Assembly: GCA_003245715.1 (NCBI GenBank)
Contig: QKCJ01000024.1
Span: forward strand, 62,001-126,000
DNA: 64,000 nt
Reading direction: 5' to 3'
Source: a bacterium
GTDB lineage: Bacteria > Planctomycetota > SZUA-567
A program made the position numbers and the translations under genes. A model generated the notes under the pieces. The model did not search any database. It had not been told where the DNA came from and saw nothing but the letters and a program-made list of their open reading frames with translations. This document shows, piece by piece, positions 16,913-25,647 of the stretch; positions within the stretch are counted from its first letter, which is position 1, and each line of letters begins with the position of its first letter.

Positions 16913-16981
16913 TAGCAGTTACCCCTGAATTTAAAAGCCTCTAAGGCTCCTAGTAAAATCATTAGCTGTAAACATTATAGT

Positions 16982-17010
16982 AGAGCGCCCGGCCAAAAGC
17001 CAGACGCTCT
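16982..17010. other. Imperfect hairpin in intergenic region
   Basis: AGAGCGcCcGGC pairs with GCCaGaCGCTCT with two mismatches. The T-run follows on the + strand, but no rightward gene ends here, so it may be a weak terminator for the leftward UPF0251 gene or have no role. Confidence 0.35.
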
Positions 17011-17091
17011 TCAAATTTTAGTTTTTTTTACTGTTACCGCGCAATTTTATTTTAATGCAACAAAACAATTACATTCACTTGCGCACTAAGC

Positions 17092-17556
17092 TCACGCCTG
17101 ATCGTCACTCTTGTCAGAGCAGTCACAATCAGCAGATTCAGCGCCCGCCACCTCGGAACATGGCGCCTTACCCAAAGCTCCGCCACAAACCGGACACTTG
17201 CCAGCCCTGCTCTCTTCAGCCTCACAGTAATTCTGGCATGACTTGCAGACATAGCCACTACGTGAGCAGTATTCAACATTACCACCCGCAATACGGATAG
17301 CCTTGCCGAAAATAAGAGCTTCCGTAACTTTTTTGCGCGCCTCGTCAAGAATACGGCCAAAAGTTGCGCGAGAAGTCATCATTTGTTCAGCACCCTGCTC
17401 CTGATAAAGCTCTTCAAGATTAGCCAGACGCATCGCCTCCAGCTCATCAAGGCGCAGCTCAATTGTGTTCTCTTCAGTAATCTCTACACCATCAGGGCGG
17501 AAAAAGGTAAATCCCGGCTTGATACAGATCCGGCGTTTCTTATGCGGACGCGGCAT
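17092..17556 (-). CDS. UPF0251 (DUF134) HTH protein with C-terminal zinc ribbon
   Basis: A 154-residue protein. Residues 1-95 match the DUF134 family: MPRPHKKRRICIKPG, then IELRLDELEAMRLANLEELYQEQGAEQM and SRATFGRILDEARKK, a sigma-factor-like helix-turn-helix suggesting DNA binding. The C-terminal 55 residues are cysteine-rich (CSRSGYVCKSCQNYC and CPVCGG) and probably bind one or two zinc ions, then end in an acidic tail. GGAGGAGC precedes the ATG. It is divergent from the arfB-like gene. Targets are unknown. Confidence 0.88.
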   Translation of the reverse strand: MPRPHKKRRICIKPGFTFFRPDGVEITEENTIELRLDELEAMRLANLEELYQEQGAEQMMTSRATFGRILDEARKKVTEALIFGKAIRIAGGNVEYCSRSGYVCKSCQNYCEAEESRAGKCPVCGGALGKAPCSEVAGAESADCDCSDKSDDQA

Positions 17557-17696
17557 AGTTGCTCCTCCAGAATAACTCAGGACTTTTTATTGACAAAGCC
17601 ACTTATGAGTATTAAATTAGTTTAAGCTGTTTTCCAACTGCAATTATTTATTGTAAATATTATTATTATCCAACCACCCGGTCAAGGGATATCTCA

Positions 17697-18101
17697 ATGC
17701 TGTCTGATAAATTAACCAGTGAAATATGGTATGAAATGTCCTCTTCATCCGGCCCCGGAGGACAGAATGTCAACCGAAACCGTACAAGGGCAACCGCCTG
17801 TATCATCCCCCTTGAAAGCAAGGTGCTAAACAACGCCCAAAAATTACTCATCCAGCGAAAATTATCCCATAAGATCAGCAATGACGGCGTGTTACGCGTT
17901 AGTTGCGAAATTCACCGTTCACAAATGGCCAATAAAAAACAGGCATATCTGCATCTAATTGAAGTAATAAGCGGCGCGCTCATAACTCCCAAAAAACGTC
18001 GTGCAACCCTGCCCAAATACAGTAGCGTGGAACGCAGAATCAAGGAAAAGAAAATTCGCTCTGAACAGAAAAAATTTCGTCAAAATCGTGATTACTTATG
18101 A
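17697..18101 (+). CDS. arfB: ArfB-like peptidyl-tRNA hydrolase (RF-1 domain)
   Basis: A 134-residue protein with the GGQ loop SSGPGGQNVNR (GGQ at 21-23) that hydrolyses peptidyl-tRNA, and a basic C-terminal tail (ERRIKEKKIRSEQKKFRQNR) that in ArfB enters the empty mRNA channel of stalled ribosomes. Length and order fit ArfB/YaeJ rather than a class I release factor. The residues after GGQNVN (RNRTRATACI) differ from the common KVSTKV, so some divergence exists. The last 4 bp overlap the next ATG (ATGA), showing coupling with the methyltransferase gene. Confidence 0.88.
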   Translation: MLSDKLTSEIWYEMSSSSGPGGQNVNRNRTRATACIIPLESKVLNNAQKLLIQRKLSHKISNDGVLRVSCEIHRSQMANKKQAYLHLIEVISGALITPKKRRATLPKYSSVERRIKEKKIRSEQKKFRQNRDYL

Positions 18102-18859
18102 AAAAACACCCTACGCATATTCACAATACAGTTTATGAATATATCAATAACCCCGAAATTGCAGAGGGTTACGATGAATACTTCAATAACAGCGAGCTGT
18201 TTAAAACAGATTGCCGGTTTATTCTTGATGAGCTGCCTGAAAGCGGCCGGGTTCTTGATGGCGGTTGTGGAAGCGGCAGACATCTGGTATTTCTCGAGAA
18301 AAACGGCTACGAAGCCTACGGTATCGATCTGAGCGAACATTTTCTGAAAGTGGCAAGAAACAAGCTGACACAGCATTCCTTCACGCCCCGCCTGTATCAC
18401 GGCGATATACTGAACCCGCCGATAGATACCCGCGAAAAATTCTCCGCCATATTATTAATGTTCAGCGTTTTGGGGATGGTCAAGGGGCGGCAGAACAGGA
18501 TAGAAGCCCTGAAAACACTCGCGAGGTACCTTGCGCCGCAGGGAAAGATAATATTGCACATACATAATCGTGAATATGGCTCCTCAGCGCTCAGGAATAA
18601 ATTATCATTGATACGCTCGCGTCTGCGTGGCCGCAATGACGGACTTGAAGAGGGAGACTATATAATGAAAAGCTACCGCGGCTTGCAGGATCTGTATCTG
18701 CACAGTTTCTCGCTTGGGGAGATAAATCATACACTTAGCAGCGCCGGACTGAAAATTTGCACCCTTTTTCCTCTCAACCACGACCGCAGCGGCATCTGCC
18801 CTGAAAAAAACATTCCGACCCAATCTAACGGGTTTCTGATAAGCGCGACAATCAGATAA
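18098..18859 (+). CDS. Class I SAM-dependent methyltransferase
   Basis: A 253-residue methyltransferase with SAM motif I VLDGGCGSGRHL (52-63), the acidic end of strand 2 YGIDLSE, and LMFSVLGMV in the motif IV region. The substrate cannot be deduced. It is coupled to the arfB-like gene by a 4-bp overlap, which raises the possibility of a translation-related substrate, but this is only context. Confidence 0.87.
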   Translation: MKKHPTHIHNTVYEYINNPEIAEGYDEYFNNSELFKTDCRFILDELPESGRVLDGGCGSGRHLVFLEKNGYEAYGIDLSEHFLKVARNKLTQHSFTPRLYHGDILNPPIDTREKFSAILLMFSVLGMVKGRQNRIEALKTLARYLAPQGKIILHIHNREYGSSALRNKLSLIRSRLRGRNDGLEEGDYIMKSYRGLQDLYLHSFSLGEINHTLSSAGLKICTLFPLNHDRSGICPEKNIPTQSNGFLISATIR

Positions 18860-18905
18860 TTTGCATAATCTTAAAAAAGCCCGAAAAAAGAATTACTAAT
18901 GGGTC

Positions 18906-18933
18906 TTGACTTTTATGCCCATATGTATTAAAT
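18906..18933 (+). promoter_or_regulatory. Candidate sigma-70 promoter for the cold-shock gene
   Basis: TTGACT (18906-18911), 16 bp, then TTAAAT (18928-18933), about 35 bp before the cold-shock start codon. The -35 matches five of six consensus positions and the -10 matches four. Confidence 0.5.
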
Positions 18934-18968
18934 AGATTTTTTACATGACCATGCTACGGAATTTAATC

Positions 18969-19193
18969 ATGCAAACGGGTCTTATAAAGTGGTTCAGCCC
19001 TGCCAAGGGCTATGGTTTCATCACCCGCGAAGATGGTGCGGATATATTCCTGCACCACTCGGGACTGGCTCCGGGACAGGAGCGCAGACTTTACCCTGGT
19101 GACCGGGTTGAGTTCAGCGAAGTTGACGGCGAAAAGGGGCTGAAGGCTACTGATGTTCGCTGTGTGGAAAAGTCGGAGAACCATCCCGAATAA
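18969..19193 (+). CDS. Cold-shock domain protein
   Basis: A 74-residue single cold-shock domain: TGLIKWFSPAKGYGFI with RNP1 (KGYGFI) and RNP2 (DIFLHHS), typical nucleic-acid chaperone length. I chose the third in-frame ATG at 18969; ATGs at 18945 and 18951 would add up to eight residues that the family lacks. The leader is short, and the ribosome-binding site is weak (CGGA). It may share a transcript with rpoZ 54 bp downstream. Confidence 0.92.
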   Translation: MQTGLIKWFSPAKGYGFITREDGADIFLHHSGLAPGQERRLYPGDRVEFSEVDGEKGLKATDVRCVEKSENHPE

Positions 19194-19246
19194 TTTTGGG
19201 TTAGTTTATTTTTTTCTGGATCTTATGTTATAGCAGGAGCACTTCA

Positions 19247-19525
19247 TTGCAATCATATGAATCACTGAGTTCTATTCACCAGGATAAGCTCGCTGGCATG
19301 GTCGGTGGCAAATTCCGCCTGACCAAGCTGATCTCACAGCGTATGCGCGACATCAATAACGGCGCACCTCTGCTTGTTGAACGGGAAAAGAATGAAGCCC
19401 TTCTTGCTGCTGTCTGCCGTGAGATTGAAGAAGGCCTGATTACTCTTGAGACAGTCGAGCCGGTTGTTCAGGAAGATGATGGTGACTTCGACCTTCTGGG
19501 TATCGAGGATGAACTCGGCCTCTAA
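19247..19525 (+). CDS. rpoZ: RNA polymerase omega subunit
   Basis: A 92-residue protein with the conserved omega core VGGKFRLTKLISQRMRDINNG followed by APLLVER. Omega helps assemble the polymerase by holding beta prime. The start is TTG at 19247, seven bases after AGGAG; there is no in-frame ATG nearby. The C-terminal tail is acidic (EDDGDFDLLGIEDE), as in many homologues. An intrinsic terminator follows. Confidence 0.88.
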   Translation: MQSYESLSSIHQDKLAGMVGGKFRLTKLISQRMRDINNGAPLLVEREKNEALLAAVCREIEEGLITLETVEPVVQEDDGDFDLLGIEDELGL

Positions 19526-19552
19526 GGTGCGGATAACGCTTAAATTTCATAC

Positions 19553-19585
19553 AAGACCACTCCATTTTTCCGGGGTGGTCTTTTT
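19553..19585 (+). terminator. Intrinsic terminator after rpoZ
   Basis: An 11-bp stem (AAGACCACTCC with GGGGTGGTCTT, including one G-U) and a TTTTT tail 27 bp after the rpoZ stop. Confidence 0.9.
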
Positions 19586-19694
19586 AATGATTCTCAAGCA
19601 ATGAAGCTCCAGGCTGAACTTTCCCAGACGGATTTTTTGTCAACAAGCGCAAAGCAGAGCAGCACCAGAGATACTTATTAATTTGAAAGCTTAC

Positions 19695-19722
19695 TTGACA
19701 TAATTTATCAATATGTTAAAAT
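19695..19722 (+). promoter_or_regulatory. Strong sigma-70-type promoter for murA
   Basis: TTGACA (19695-19700), 16-bp spacer, TAAAAT (19717-19722): a perfect -35 and five of six at -10. The predicted transcript start is near 19729, giving a leader of about 75 nt before murA. Confidence 0.75.
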
Positions 19723-19803
19723 TGCGCATGTTGTAAATATCAATGAATAAAACAATTAGGGCAAGTAAAAGCCTGATTGAAAAATATATTATGAAAGTTT
19801 TTT

Positions 19804-21087
19804 ATGGGTCAGTTCAAAATAGAGGGTGGTCACCCCATCTGCGGCAAAATAAAAGCGTCAGGCAATAAGAACTCCGCCCTTCCGGCAATCGCCGCAACCC
19901 TGCTGACCAACTATCCGGTAATCCTCGGTAACGTCCCCCGCATCGGTGATGTTCTTGCGTTGCTTGATATCGTGGCAAGCGTCGGCGGCAAGGTGGAATG
20001 GATCTCTGATGACGAGGTCTGCATCGATGCCTCAACTCTCAATGACAATATCGAGATGCGCGGCGAATTATCACGTAAATTGCGCGGCAGTATCCTGCTG
20101 GCTGCACCCCTGCTGCACCGTTTTGGCCATGTCGAACTGCCCTTCCCCGGTGGCGACCGCATCGGACGACGCAGAATTGACACACATCTGCTGGCGCTTG
20201 AAGCATTGGGCGCACGGATTGATGTGGGCAGTGGTGTTACAATATCAGCCCCCGACGGGCTGCGCGGTGCGGATATATTGCTTGATGAGGCGAGCGTTAC
20301 AGCGACCGAAAACACCATCATGGCAGCAGTGCTTGCCCGGGGAAAGACGATAATCAATAATGCCGCATGCGAACCGCATGTACAGGAACTCTGCGAGTTG
20401 CTGGTCAATCTTGGCGCGGATATTGATGGAGCGGGAACCAACCGGATAACCATTCACGGCGTGCAGTCACTTGGTGGTGGCGGGCTTGAACTGGGGGCGG
20501 ACTATCTTGAGGTTGCGAGTTTCATGGTTCTGACAGCTCTCACTGGCGGCGAACTTACAATTGAACGGGCGTCGCCTGATAATATGCGGATGATCTTGCA
20601 GCAGTTTGCCAGAATCGGTATAATCGCTGAAGTCAGGGGAAACGATCTCTTTGTGCCGCGCGACCAGCCGCTTGAAGTCAGGTCCGACTACCGCGGGGCG
20701 ATCCCGAGAATTGATGACGCGCCATGGCCTGGTTTTCCGGCTGACCTTACCAGTGTTGCTCTGGTAGCGGCGACAAAATCTAGCGGTAGTGTACTTGTGC
20801 ATGAGAAGATGTTTGAGAGCAGGCTGTTCTTTGTTGACCAGCTTATTGAAATGGGGGCAAAGATTGTTTTATGCGATCCGCACCGGGCGGTAATTATCGG
20901 CCCGAGTAGGCTCAGCGGAGCCAAGATAAACAGCCCCGATATCCGCGCGGGAATGGCAATGCTTATCGCAAGCCTCGCAGCGGAAGGTGAAAGTATTATT
21001 GGAAATATCGAGCAGATTGACCGCGGTTACGAGCGGATAGATGAACGCCTGCGCCCACTGGGAGCGCGTATCACCCGACTTGACTGA
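19804..21087 (+). CDS. murA: UDP-N-acetylglucosamine 1-carboxyvinyltransferase MurA
   Basis: A 427-residue enzyme making the first committed peptidoglycan precursor from UDP-GlcNAc and [12 protein letters not shown] (Lys22, Asn23) and the active-site loop are clear. In the loop [14 protein letters not shown] the residue aligned with E. coli Cys115, the nucleophile alkylated by fosfomycin, is Asp118. Asp at this site is known from mycobacterial and chlamydial MurA and gives intrinsic fosfomycin insensitivity. The start at 19804 has no clear Shine-Dalgarno sequence; the best promoter is 80 bp upstream. The pcnB-like gene follows after 72 bp. Confidence 0.95.
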   Translation: MGQFKIEGGHPICGKIKASGNKNSALPAIAATLLTNYPVILGNVPRIGDVLALLDIVASVGGKVEWISDDEVCIDASTLNDNIEMRGELSRKLRGSILLAAPLLHRFGHVELPFPGGDRIGRRRIDTHLLALEALGARIDVGSGVTISAPDGLRGADILLDEASVTATENTIMAAVLARGKTIINNAACEPHVQELCELLVNLGADIDGAGTNRITIHGVQSLGGGGLELGADYLEVASFMVLTALTGGELTIERASPDNMRMILQQFARIGIIAEVRGNDLFVPRDQPLEVRSDYRGAIPRIDDAPWPGFPADLTSVALVAATKSSGSVLVHEKMFESRLFFVDQLIEMGAKIVLCDPHRAVIIGPSRLSGAKINSPDIRAGMAMLIASLAAEGESIIGNIEQIDRGYERIDERLRPLGARITRLD

Positions 21088-21159
21088 CCGGCAACCTGCG
21101 CTGGAGCGCCAGAAGACGAGCGCACAGTTTTTACAGCTAATTTTGGAAATGCATAATTT

Positions 21160-22986
21160 ATGACCAAGCACCAGAAAATCGTCCGGCAGAGAACGGAACA
21201 CAATATCTCCCGGCGTGACATTGATCCTGATGCGCTGAAAGTCCTTTACCGGCTTATCAGGCGCGGACACATTGCTTATCTTGTTGGCGGAGGCGTTCGC
21301 GACCTTCTGCTGGGGCGAAGCCCGAAAGACTTCGACGTCAGTACCGACGCCAAACCCGGACAGCTCAAGAAGATGTTCCGCAACTGTTTTCTGATCGGGC
21401 GTAGATTCCGTCTTGCCCATATCAAATACGGTACAAAAATAATTGAAACCAGCACCTTCCGCAGTAATCCCCAGAATGAGGGCGAAGAACTGTTGCAGCT
21501 TGATGACAATTCCTTCGGTTCACCGGAAGAAGACGCCCTGCGCCGTGATTTTACAATCAACGGCCTTTTTTACGATATCGAAACTTTCAGCGTTATCGAC
21601 TATGTCGGCGGGCTTGAAGACCTGGACAAAAAACTCGTTCGCTCAATAGGTGAACCTGATATCCGTTTTCAGGAAGACCCGGTACGGATGCTGCGTGCAG
21701 TCAGATTTGCCTCGCGTCTGGGCTTTACACTCGAGAAAAATACAGAAAAAGCCATTATTGATTACCATCAGGAAATCCTCAAAGCATCTGAGCCGCGCCT
21801 GCTTGAGGAGATTTTCCGGCTCTATCCTTTTGGCGCGAGCGAGGCGGCTTTCAAGCACCTTTATAAAACAAAACTGATGTCTGTTATCTTTACCGAGATC
21901 GACCAGATAATCAGGGAGAGCGGCGACTTTGACGGGAACCCTCTCTGGCAGTACCTCAGTGCGCTTGACCGGGGCGACCTGATCGTGCCGGAAGTAAGTA
22001 ATTCACTTATGCTTGGGGCGTTATTCCTGCCGGTGATGCTCCAGCGTATCGGCAAGTCCGACTCCGGAGTTACCAGAACTCTTCTTAACGATGAATTCGA
22101 CAATATTGTCGAACCGTTCCTGCAGCGGATCAAGGCGCCGCGCCGGTTACGGGAAAAACTCAACCGCATCATCACTATCCAGCACCGCTTCTTTGTCAAG
22201 GGCAAGAAGAACTTCAGCCGCACAAGGTTTGTTGCCCAAGACTGGTTCCCGGAAGCGCTTGCCCTGTATGAAATTCATCTGACTGCGTCAAATAAAGATT
22301 TCTTCCGCGCTGACGAATGGCGTACCCTCTGGGAAGAGCGCCTAGAAATTGAAAGCAATAACACCGAGACAGAGCAGTCAACACGAAAATCACGGCGCCG
22401 CGGTCGCAGGGGCGGACGCAGAAGAAACCGTCTGGACAATAATCAACCCTACAATAATTCAGAGTCAGAGGCAAATGCCTATGAAAACTTTGATGATGAT
22501 GATATGCCTGAACCGGAAAATACCCAAGCGCCTGACAGCGCAGAGCAGAAAATTATCAGACAGCCTGAGCAGTCCGGACAAATACGCCCCGCAAAAATGC
22601 AGGAGCAGAGCAGCAGCGATAATATAACTGTCCGGCCAACAGAAGATGCCGCACAGGATTCCGAAGAACAACCCAAAAAGAAACGTCGCCGCAGAAGGCG
22701 CAAAAAGAAGAAAAACCCTGATGAAATTTCCTCTCAACAAGATGGAAGCCAGCAGGAAGTAAAACAAAATACCCCTTCAGCCCCGCAGACAGCAGAGGCC
22801 GAAGCACCGCTTAATGGCATGGATATTCTGAAAAAGTCCGTCGCAAATGCCAACAAGCCGGCCAATAAAAAGAAACGCCGCCCTAAAAACAAGGACAAGC
22901 AGATTCTTCACGACAACAGGCCTGCCAATGTAGGAAGTTCATTTGATCAGCATAGTCAGGCTCCGCACTGGCTGGACGAAATTTAA
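21160..22986 (+). CDS. pcnB: PcnB-type poly(A) polymerase / tRNA nucleotidyltransferase with basic tail
   Basis: A 608-residue class II nucleotidyltransferase. The head domain has YLVGGGVRDLLLGRSPKDFDV (GG at 43-45, catalytic Asp57 and Asp59), then LIGRRFRLAHI at 79-88, which favours poly(A) polymerase I over CCA-adding enzymes. RRDFTINGLFYD and DPVRMLRAVRFASRL also fit. From about 412 the protein changes to a disordered tail of 190 residues with Arg-rich (RRRGRRGGRRRNR), acidic/Asn-rich and Lys/Arg-rich (KKKRRRRRRKKKKN) blocks, probably for RNA binding. The tail is far longer than usual. Confidence 0.88.
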   Translation: MTKHQKIVRQRTEHNISRRDIDPDALKVLYRLIRRGHIAYLVGGGVRDLLLGRSPKDFDVSTDAKPGQLKKMFRNCFLIGRRFRLAHIKYGTKIIETSTFRSNPQNEGEELLQLDDNSFGSPEEDALRRDFTINGLFYDIETFSVIDYVGGLEDLDKKLVRSIGEPDIRFQEDPVRMLRAVRFASRLGFTLEKNTEKAIIDYHQEILKASEPRLLEEIFRLYPFGASEAAFKHLYKTKLMSVIFTEIDQIIRESGDFDGNPLWQYLSALDRGDLIVPEVSNSLMLGALFLPVMLQRIGKSDSGVTRTLLNDEFDNIVEPFLQRIKAPRRLREKLNRIITIQHRFFVKGKKNFSRTRFVAQDWFPEALALYEIHLTASNKDFFRADEWRTLWEERLEIESNNTETEQSTRKSRRRGRRGGRRRNRLDNNQPYNNSESEANAYENFDDDDMPEPENTQAPDSAEQKIIRQPEQSGQIRPAKMQEQSSSDNITVRPTEDAAQDSEEQPKKKRRRRRRKKKKNPDEISSQQDGSQQEVKQNTPSAPQTAEAEAPLNGMDILKKSVANANKPANKKKRRPKNKDKQILHDNRPANVGSSFDQHSQAPHWLDEI

Positions 22987-23038
22987 TATTTTTGCACTCC
23001 AGCACGAAAGCTCTCGCTAGCAATAAACGCGCCGGACT

Positions 23039-23476
23039 ATGATAAAAGAAATTATCCCCCTGCCAGGTCAGCCGACAGAAAATTTGCTGGCATCAGGAAA
23101 AATATCAACCACACCCTACCCCTGTCAGCTTGTAAGCAGACAGGGGATAATAATTAATGCTGACTGCAGCATCTGCCAAACCGATGATGGCCTGCGCATC
23201 TATAACAACCAGTTACGACCTCATAAGAGTATTATACGTACCCAAGATTGGCTGCCGGAGGATTCGATAATAATAATAGACAGCATCCCGGTCTTCATGG
23301 TCGCCAGCAAGCGCTCTGATATCAGTAATTTCAATAAAGCCAACCAGATTAACCCAACCATCCCAACAAACCATACGGGCAAAAAATTATCGCCCAAATT
23401 ACACCGGGCAACCATAATTTTCGCAACAGCCATTTTACTGATTTTGCTGCTGATTATAATTTTTCAGATACATTAA
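23039..23476 (+). CDS. Hypothetical protein with C-terminal membrane anchor
   Basis: A 145-residue frame of no recognised family. About 1-90 look globular and beta-rich (CQLVSRQGIIINADCSIC, LRIYNNQLRP); 95-120 are polar; the last 22 residues form one hydrophobic helix (ATIIFATAILLILLLIIIF) ending two residues from the C-terminus, giving tail-anchored topology. No ribosome-binding site is visible, and base composition is more AT-rich than the neighbours, so the gene could be spurious or acquired. Confidence 0.45.
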   Translation: MIKEIIPLPGQPTENLLASGKISTTPYPCQLVSRQGIIINADCSICQTDDGLRIYNNQLRPHKSIIRTQDWLPEDSIIIIDSIPVFMVASKRSDISNFNKANQINPTIPTNHTGKKLSPKLHRATIIFATAILLILLLIIIFQIH

Positions 23477-23696
23477 AAAGCAAAATCGTCAACAGGAATA
23501 ATCTGCAGTCATCCGGCAAAAAAATCCATACCATGCGGATAACCACACAAATTATCAACACCTTATCAAAACAAAACTCACACCTTAAAAAATACCGCTA
23601 TTTTTTTTTATCAATACAACAACATTCAAAACAACAAGTTACATTAAAACAAACAAACCTTATTTTATTTTTTTATATCTAGTTGGTTACCGGAAG

Positions 23697-23712
23697 AGAT
23701 TTCGCGAAATCT
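23697..23712. promoter_or_regulatory. 16-bp perfect palindrome, candidate operator
   Basis: AGATTTCGCGAAATCT is a perfect inverted repeat whose last bases touch the -24 element of the sigma-54-type promoter before flgK. Its position suits a regulator or repressor site. Confidence 0.55.
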
Positions 23713-23727
23713 GGTACAGACTTTGCC
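23711..23727 (+). promoter_or_regulatory. Sigma-54-type promoter for flgKL operon
   Basis: CTGGTACAGACTTTGCC has GG (23713-23714) and GC (23725-23726) separated by exactly 10 nt, with TTGC at -12, matching the TGGCAC-N5-TTGC consensus except T for C. It lies about 97 bp before flgK. The rest of the 347-bp gap from 23477 is AT-rich and shows nothing else apart from the palindrome and the leader ORF. Confidence 0.7.
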
Positions 23728-23771
23728 TATAGGTTATGACACTCTCTCTGCAGCAAGGCAGAAGGAGCTAA

Positions 23772-23822
23772 GTGATACGTCTGAATCACGGATGTGCTGA
23801 CGACTTAATCAAAGGAATATAA
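23772..23822 (+). CDS. Candidate 16-codon leader peptide upstream of flgK
   Basis: GTG at 23772 is preceded four bases away by AAGGAG, stronger than flgK's own site. The frame (MIRLNHGCADDLIKGI) stops at TAA 23820-23822, one base before the flgK ATG, and contains the flgK ribosome-binding site (AAAGGAA). This geometry suggests translational coupling. It may be accidental. Confidence 0.35.
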   Translation: MIRLNHGCADDLIKGI

Positions 23823-23823
23823 T

Positions 23824-25629
23824 ATGGGAAGCTTTAACAGTCTTAATATCGGGATGACCGCTCTCTTTGCTCAGAAGATGGCTCTTGATACTACAGGACA
23901 AAACATCGCTAACGCTGCAACACCTGGTTATGCCCGGCAGCGAGTTGATATGCAGGCGATCCGGCCACAGGTAATGACCTATGGCGCGATCGGAACTGGT
24001 GTTACCGTCAATACAATTGAACACCTTACCGATGAGTTTCTCGAAGCACAAGTACGCACCGCCGTTGCCGACATGGGCACGCTTGAAGTAACCCAGGATG
24101 GTTACGAAAATATTGAAGTATACTTTAATGAGTTGACCGAGAATGACCTCTCATCAGCTTTCGACCGTTTCTGGGACTCAATGCAGGACTGGAACAACAA
24201 TATCGAGGATATATCAACCCGTCGTAACGTAGCATCAGAAGCCCAGACACTCTGCGACAGCTTTCAGTCAACCAGAGACAAAATTTATGAATACCGCTTC
24301 CAGCAGAATAACGCAATCAAGGAAGTTGTAAATGACATCAATGAAATCACCGAACAGATTGCCGTCCTTAATGCCAGCATCATGAAAATTGAAGCGGGCG
24401 GCGCAACCAACGTAATCGCAAATGACCTGCGCGACCAGAGAACGGAACTTATCAAAGAACTCTCGTCAAACACCGACGCAACCATAACCTACGAAACCAA
24501 TGGCTCGGTAACTGTCGCACAAAAAGGACGGATGCTGGTTTATCAGGATCAGCAGTTTGACCTGACTACAGAAAAAGTGACCAGCGGTGACATGCTTGTT
24601 GACAGGGTTATTTTTGCTGACGACGGCGAGGAAGTAAATATTGAAGCTGGCAAACTCTACGGGATGATCGTGATGCGTGACGAGGTTTCTAAAGGTTTTA
24701 TCGACGACCTTGACCAGCTTGCCGGAGAATTCATCTGGAATATGAACCGCCAACATACTCAGGGCGTTGGACTTGCTGCATACAGCACAATGACAGCACA
24801 GAATGAAATCATTGACGCCAATACCACACTTGATGATATTCAGTTTAACTTCACACCAGTCGAGGGAACGTATCAGATCAAGGATGGCAGTTTTGAGATT
24901 CTGGTTTATGATGAATCAAGCGACACCACGCAAACAGTTGTTATCGATATTGATCTAGACAATGTTGAAGATGACGAAAAAACCATTCTCGCCAATACCG
25001 AACCGACACAGGATGGCAATGGCAACTGGATTGTAGAACAGCCGGAAAATTCACTCCTGAGAAAAATACAGGATGCACTCGACTCGGTCTCGCCGACAAC
25101 CTTCAATGTTGAACTTGATTTTGGCAACCAGATAAAAATCACTTCCAACGCAGACGATGTCCAGTTCAGCTTTGGCCGTGATACTTCAGGCGTTCTGGCT
25201 GCACTGGGCCTGAATACCTTCTTCACCGGTTACAACGCTGAGAGTATCAGTGTTCAGGAAGAATACATCGACCACCCGGAATATCTGGCCGGTGCGAGCG
25301 AATTCACCGCCGGTAATCAGGATAACGCTCAAGCGCTCCTTGCCATGCGGGCAAAAACAGTTATGTCAAACAACACCGCATCATTTGAGGACTACTATCA
25401 GGGAATCATTGGACGTCTTGGCATTGAAGGTGCGCGTATTGATTCGCTCTATGAAACACAGCAGGACATTCTTGTCAGAGTTGAGAACCAGCGTGAAGAC
25501 CTGTCTGGCGTGAACCTTGATGAAGAAATGACTAAAATGATGCAGTTCCAGAAAAGTTACGAAGCCGCAGCAAAATTCGTAACCACCGTAAATTCAATGT
25601 ATGATTCACTGCTTAGCATGGTGCAGTAA
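23824..25629 (+). CDS. flgK: Flagellar hook-associated protein 1
   Basis: A 601-residue FlgK, which joins hook and filament outside the cell. The N-terminal rod-type helix is FNSLNIGMTALFAQKMALDTTGQNIANAATPGYARQ (residues 4-39, with the NIANAATPGYAR motif), and the C-terminus has NLDEEMTKMMQFQKSYEAAAKFV, the coiled D0 segment. The central region (about 300-480) is the variable exposed part. AAAGGAA precedes the ATG. Export is by the flagellar type III system, so there is no signal peptide. flgL follows after 18 bp. Confidence 0.95.
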   Translation: MGSFNSLNIGMTALFAQKMALDTTGQNIANAATPGYARQRVDMQAIRPQVMTYGAIGTGVTVNTIEHLTDEFLEAQVRTAVADMGTLEVTQDGYENIEVYFNELTENDLSSAFDRFWDSMQDWNNNIEDISTRRNVASEAQTLCDSFQSTRDKIYEYRFQQNNAIKEVVNDINEITEQIAVLNASIMKIEAGGATNVIANDLRDQRTELIKELSSNTDATITYETNGSVTVAQKGRMLVYQDQQFDLTTEKVTSGDMLVDRVIFADDGEEVNIEAGKLYGMIVMRDEVSKGFIDDLDQLAGEFIWNMNRQHTQGVGLAAYSTMTAQNEIIDANTTLDDIQFNFTPVEGTYQIKDGSFEILVYDESSDTTQTVVIDIDLDNVEDDEKTILANTEPTQDGNGNWIVEQPENSLLRKIQDALDSVSPTTFNVELDFGNQIKITSNADDVQFSFGRDTSGVLAALGLNTFFTGYNAESISVQEEYIDHPEYLAGASEFTAGNQDNAQALLAMRAKTVMSNNTASFEDYYQGIIGRLGIEGARIDSLYETQQDILVRVENQREDLSGVNLDEEMTKMMQFQKSYEAAAKFVTTVNSMYDSLLSMVQ

Positions 25630-25647
25630 TCAGCAAGGAGATATAAG

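Noticed and set aside
16982-17010. Strong + strand terminator
   Set aside because: The T-run is on the right but no rightward gene ends before it, so a real terminator function is doubtful; kept only as an imperfect hairpin.
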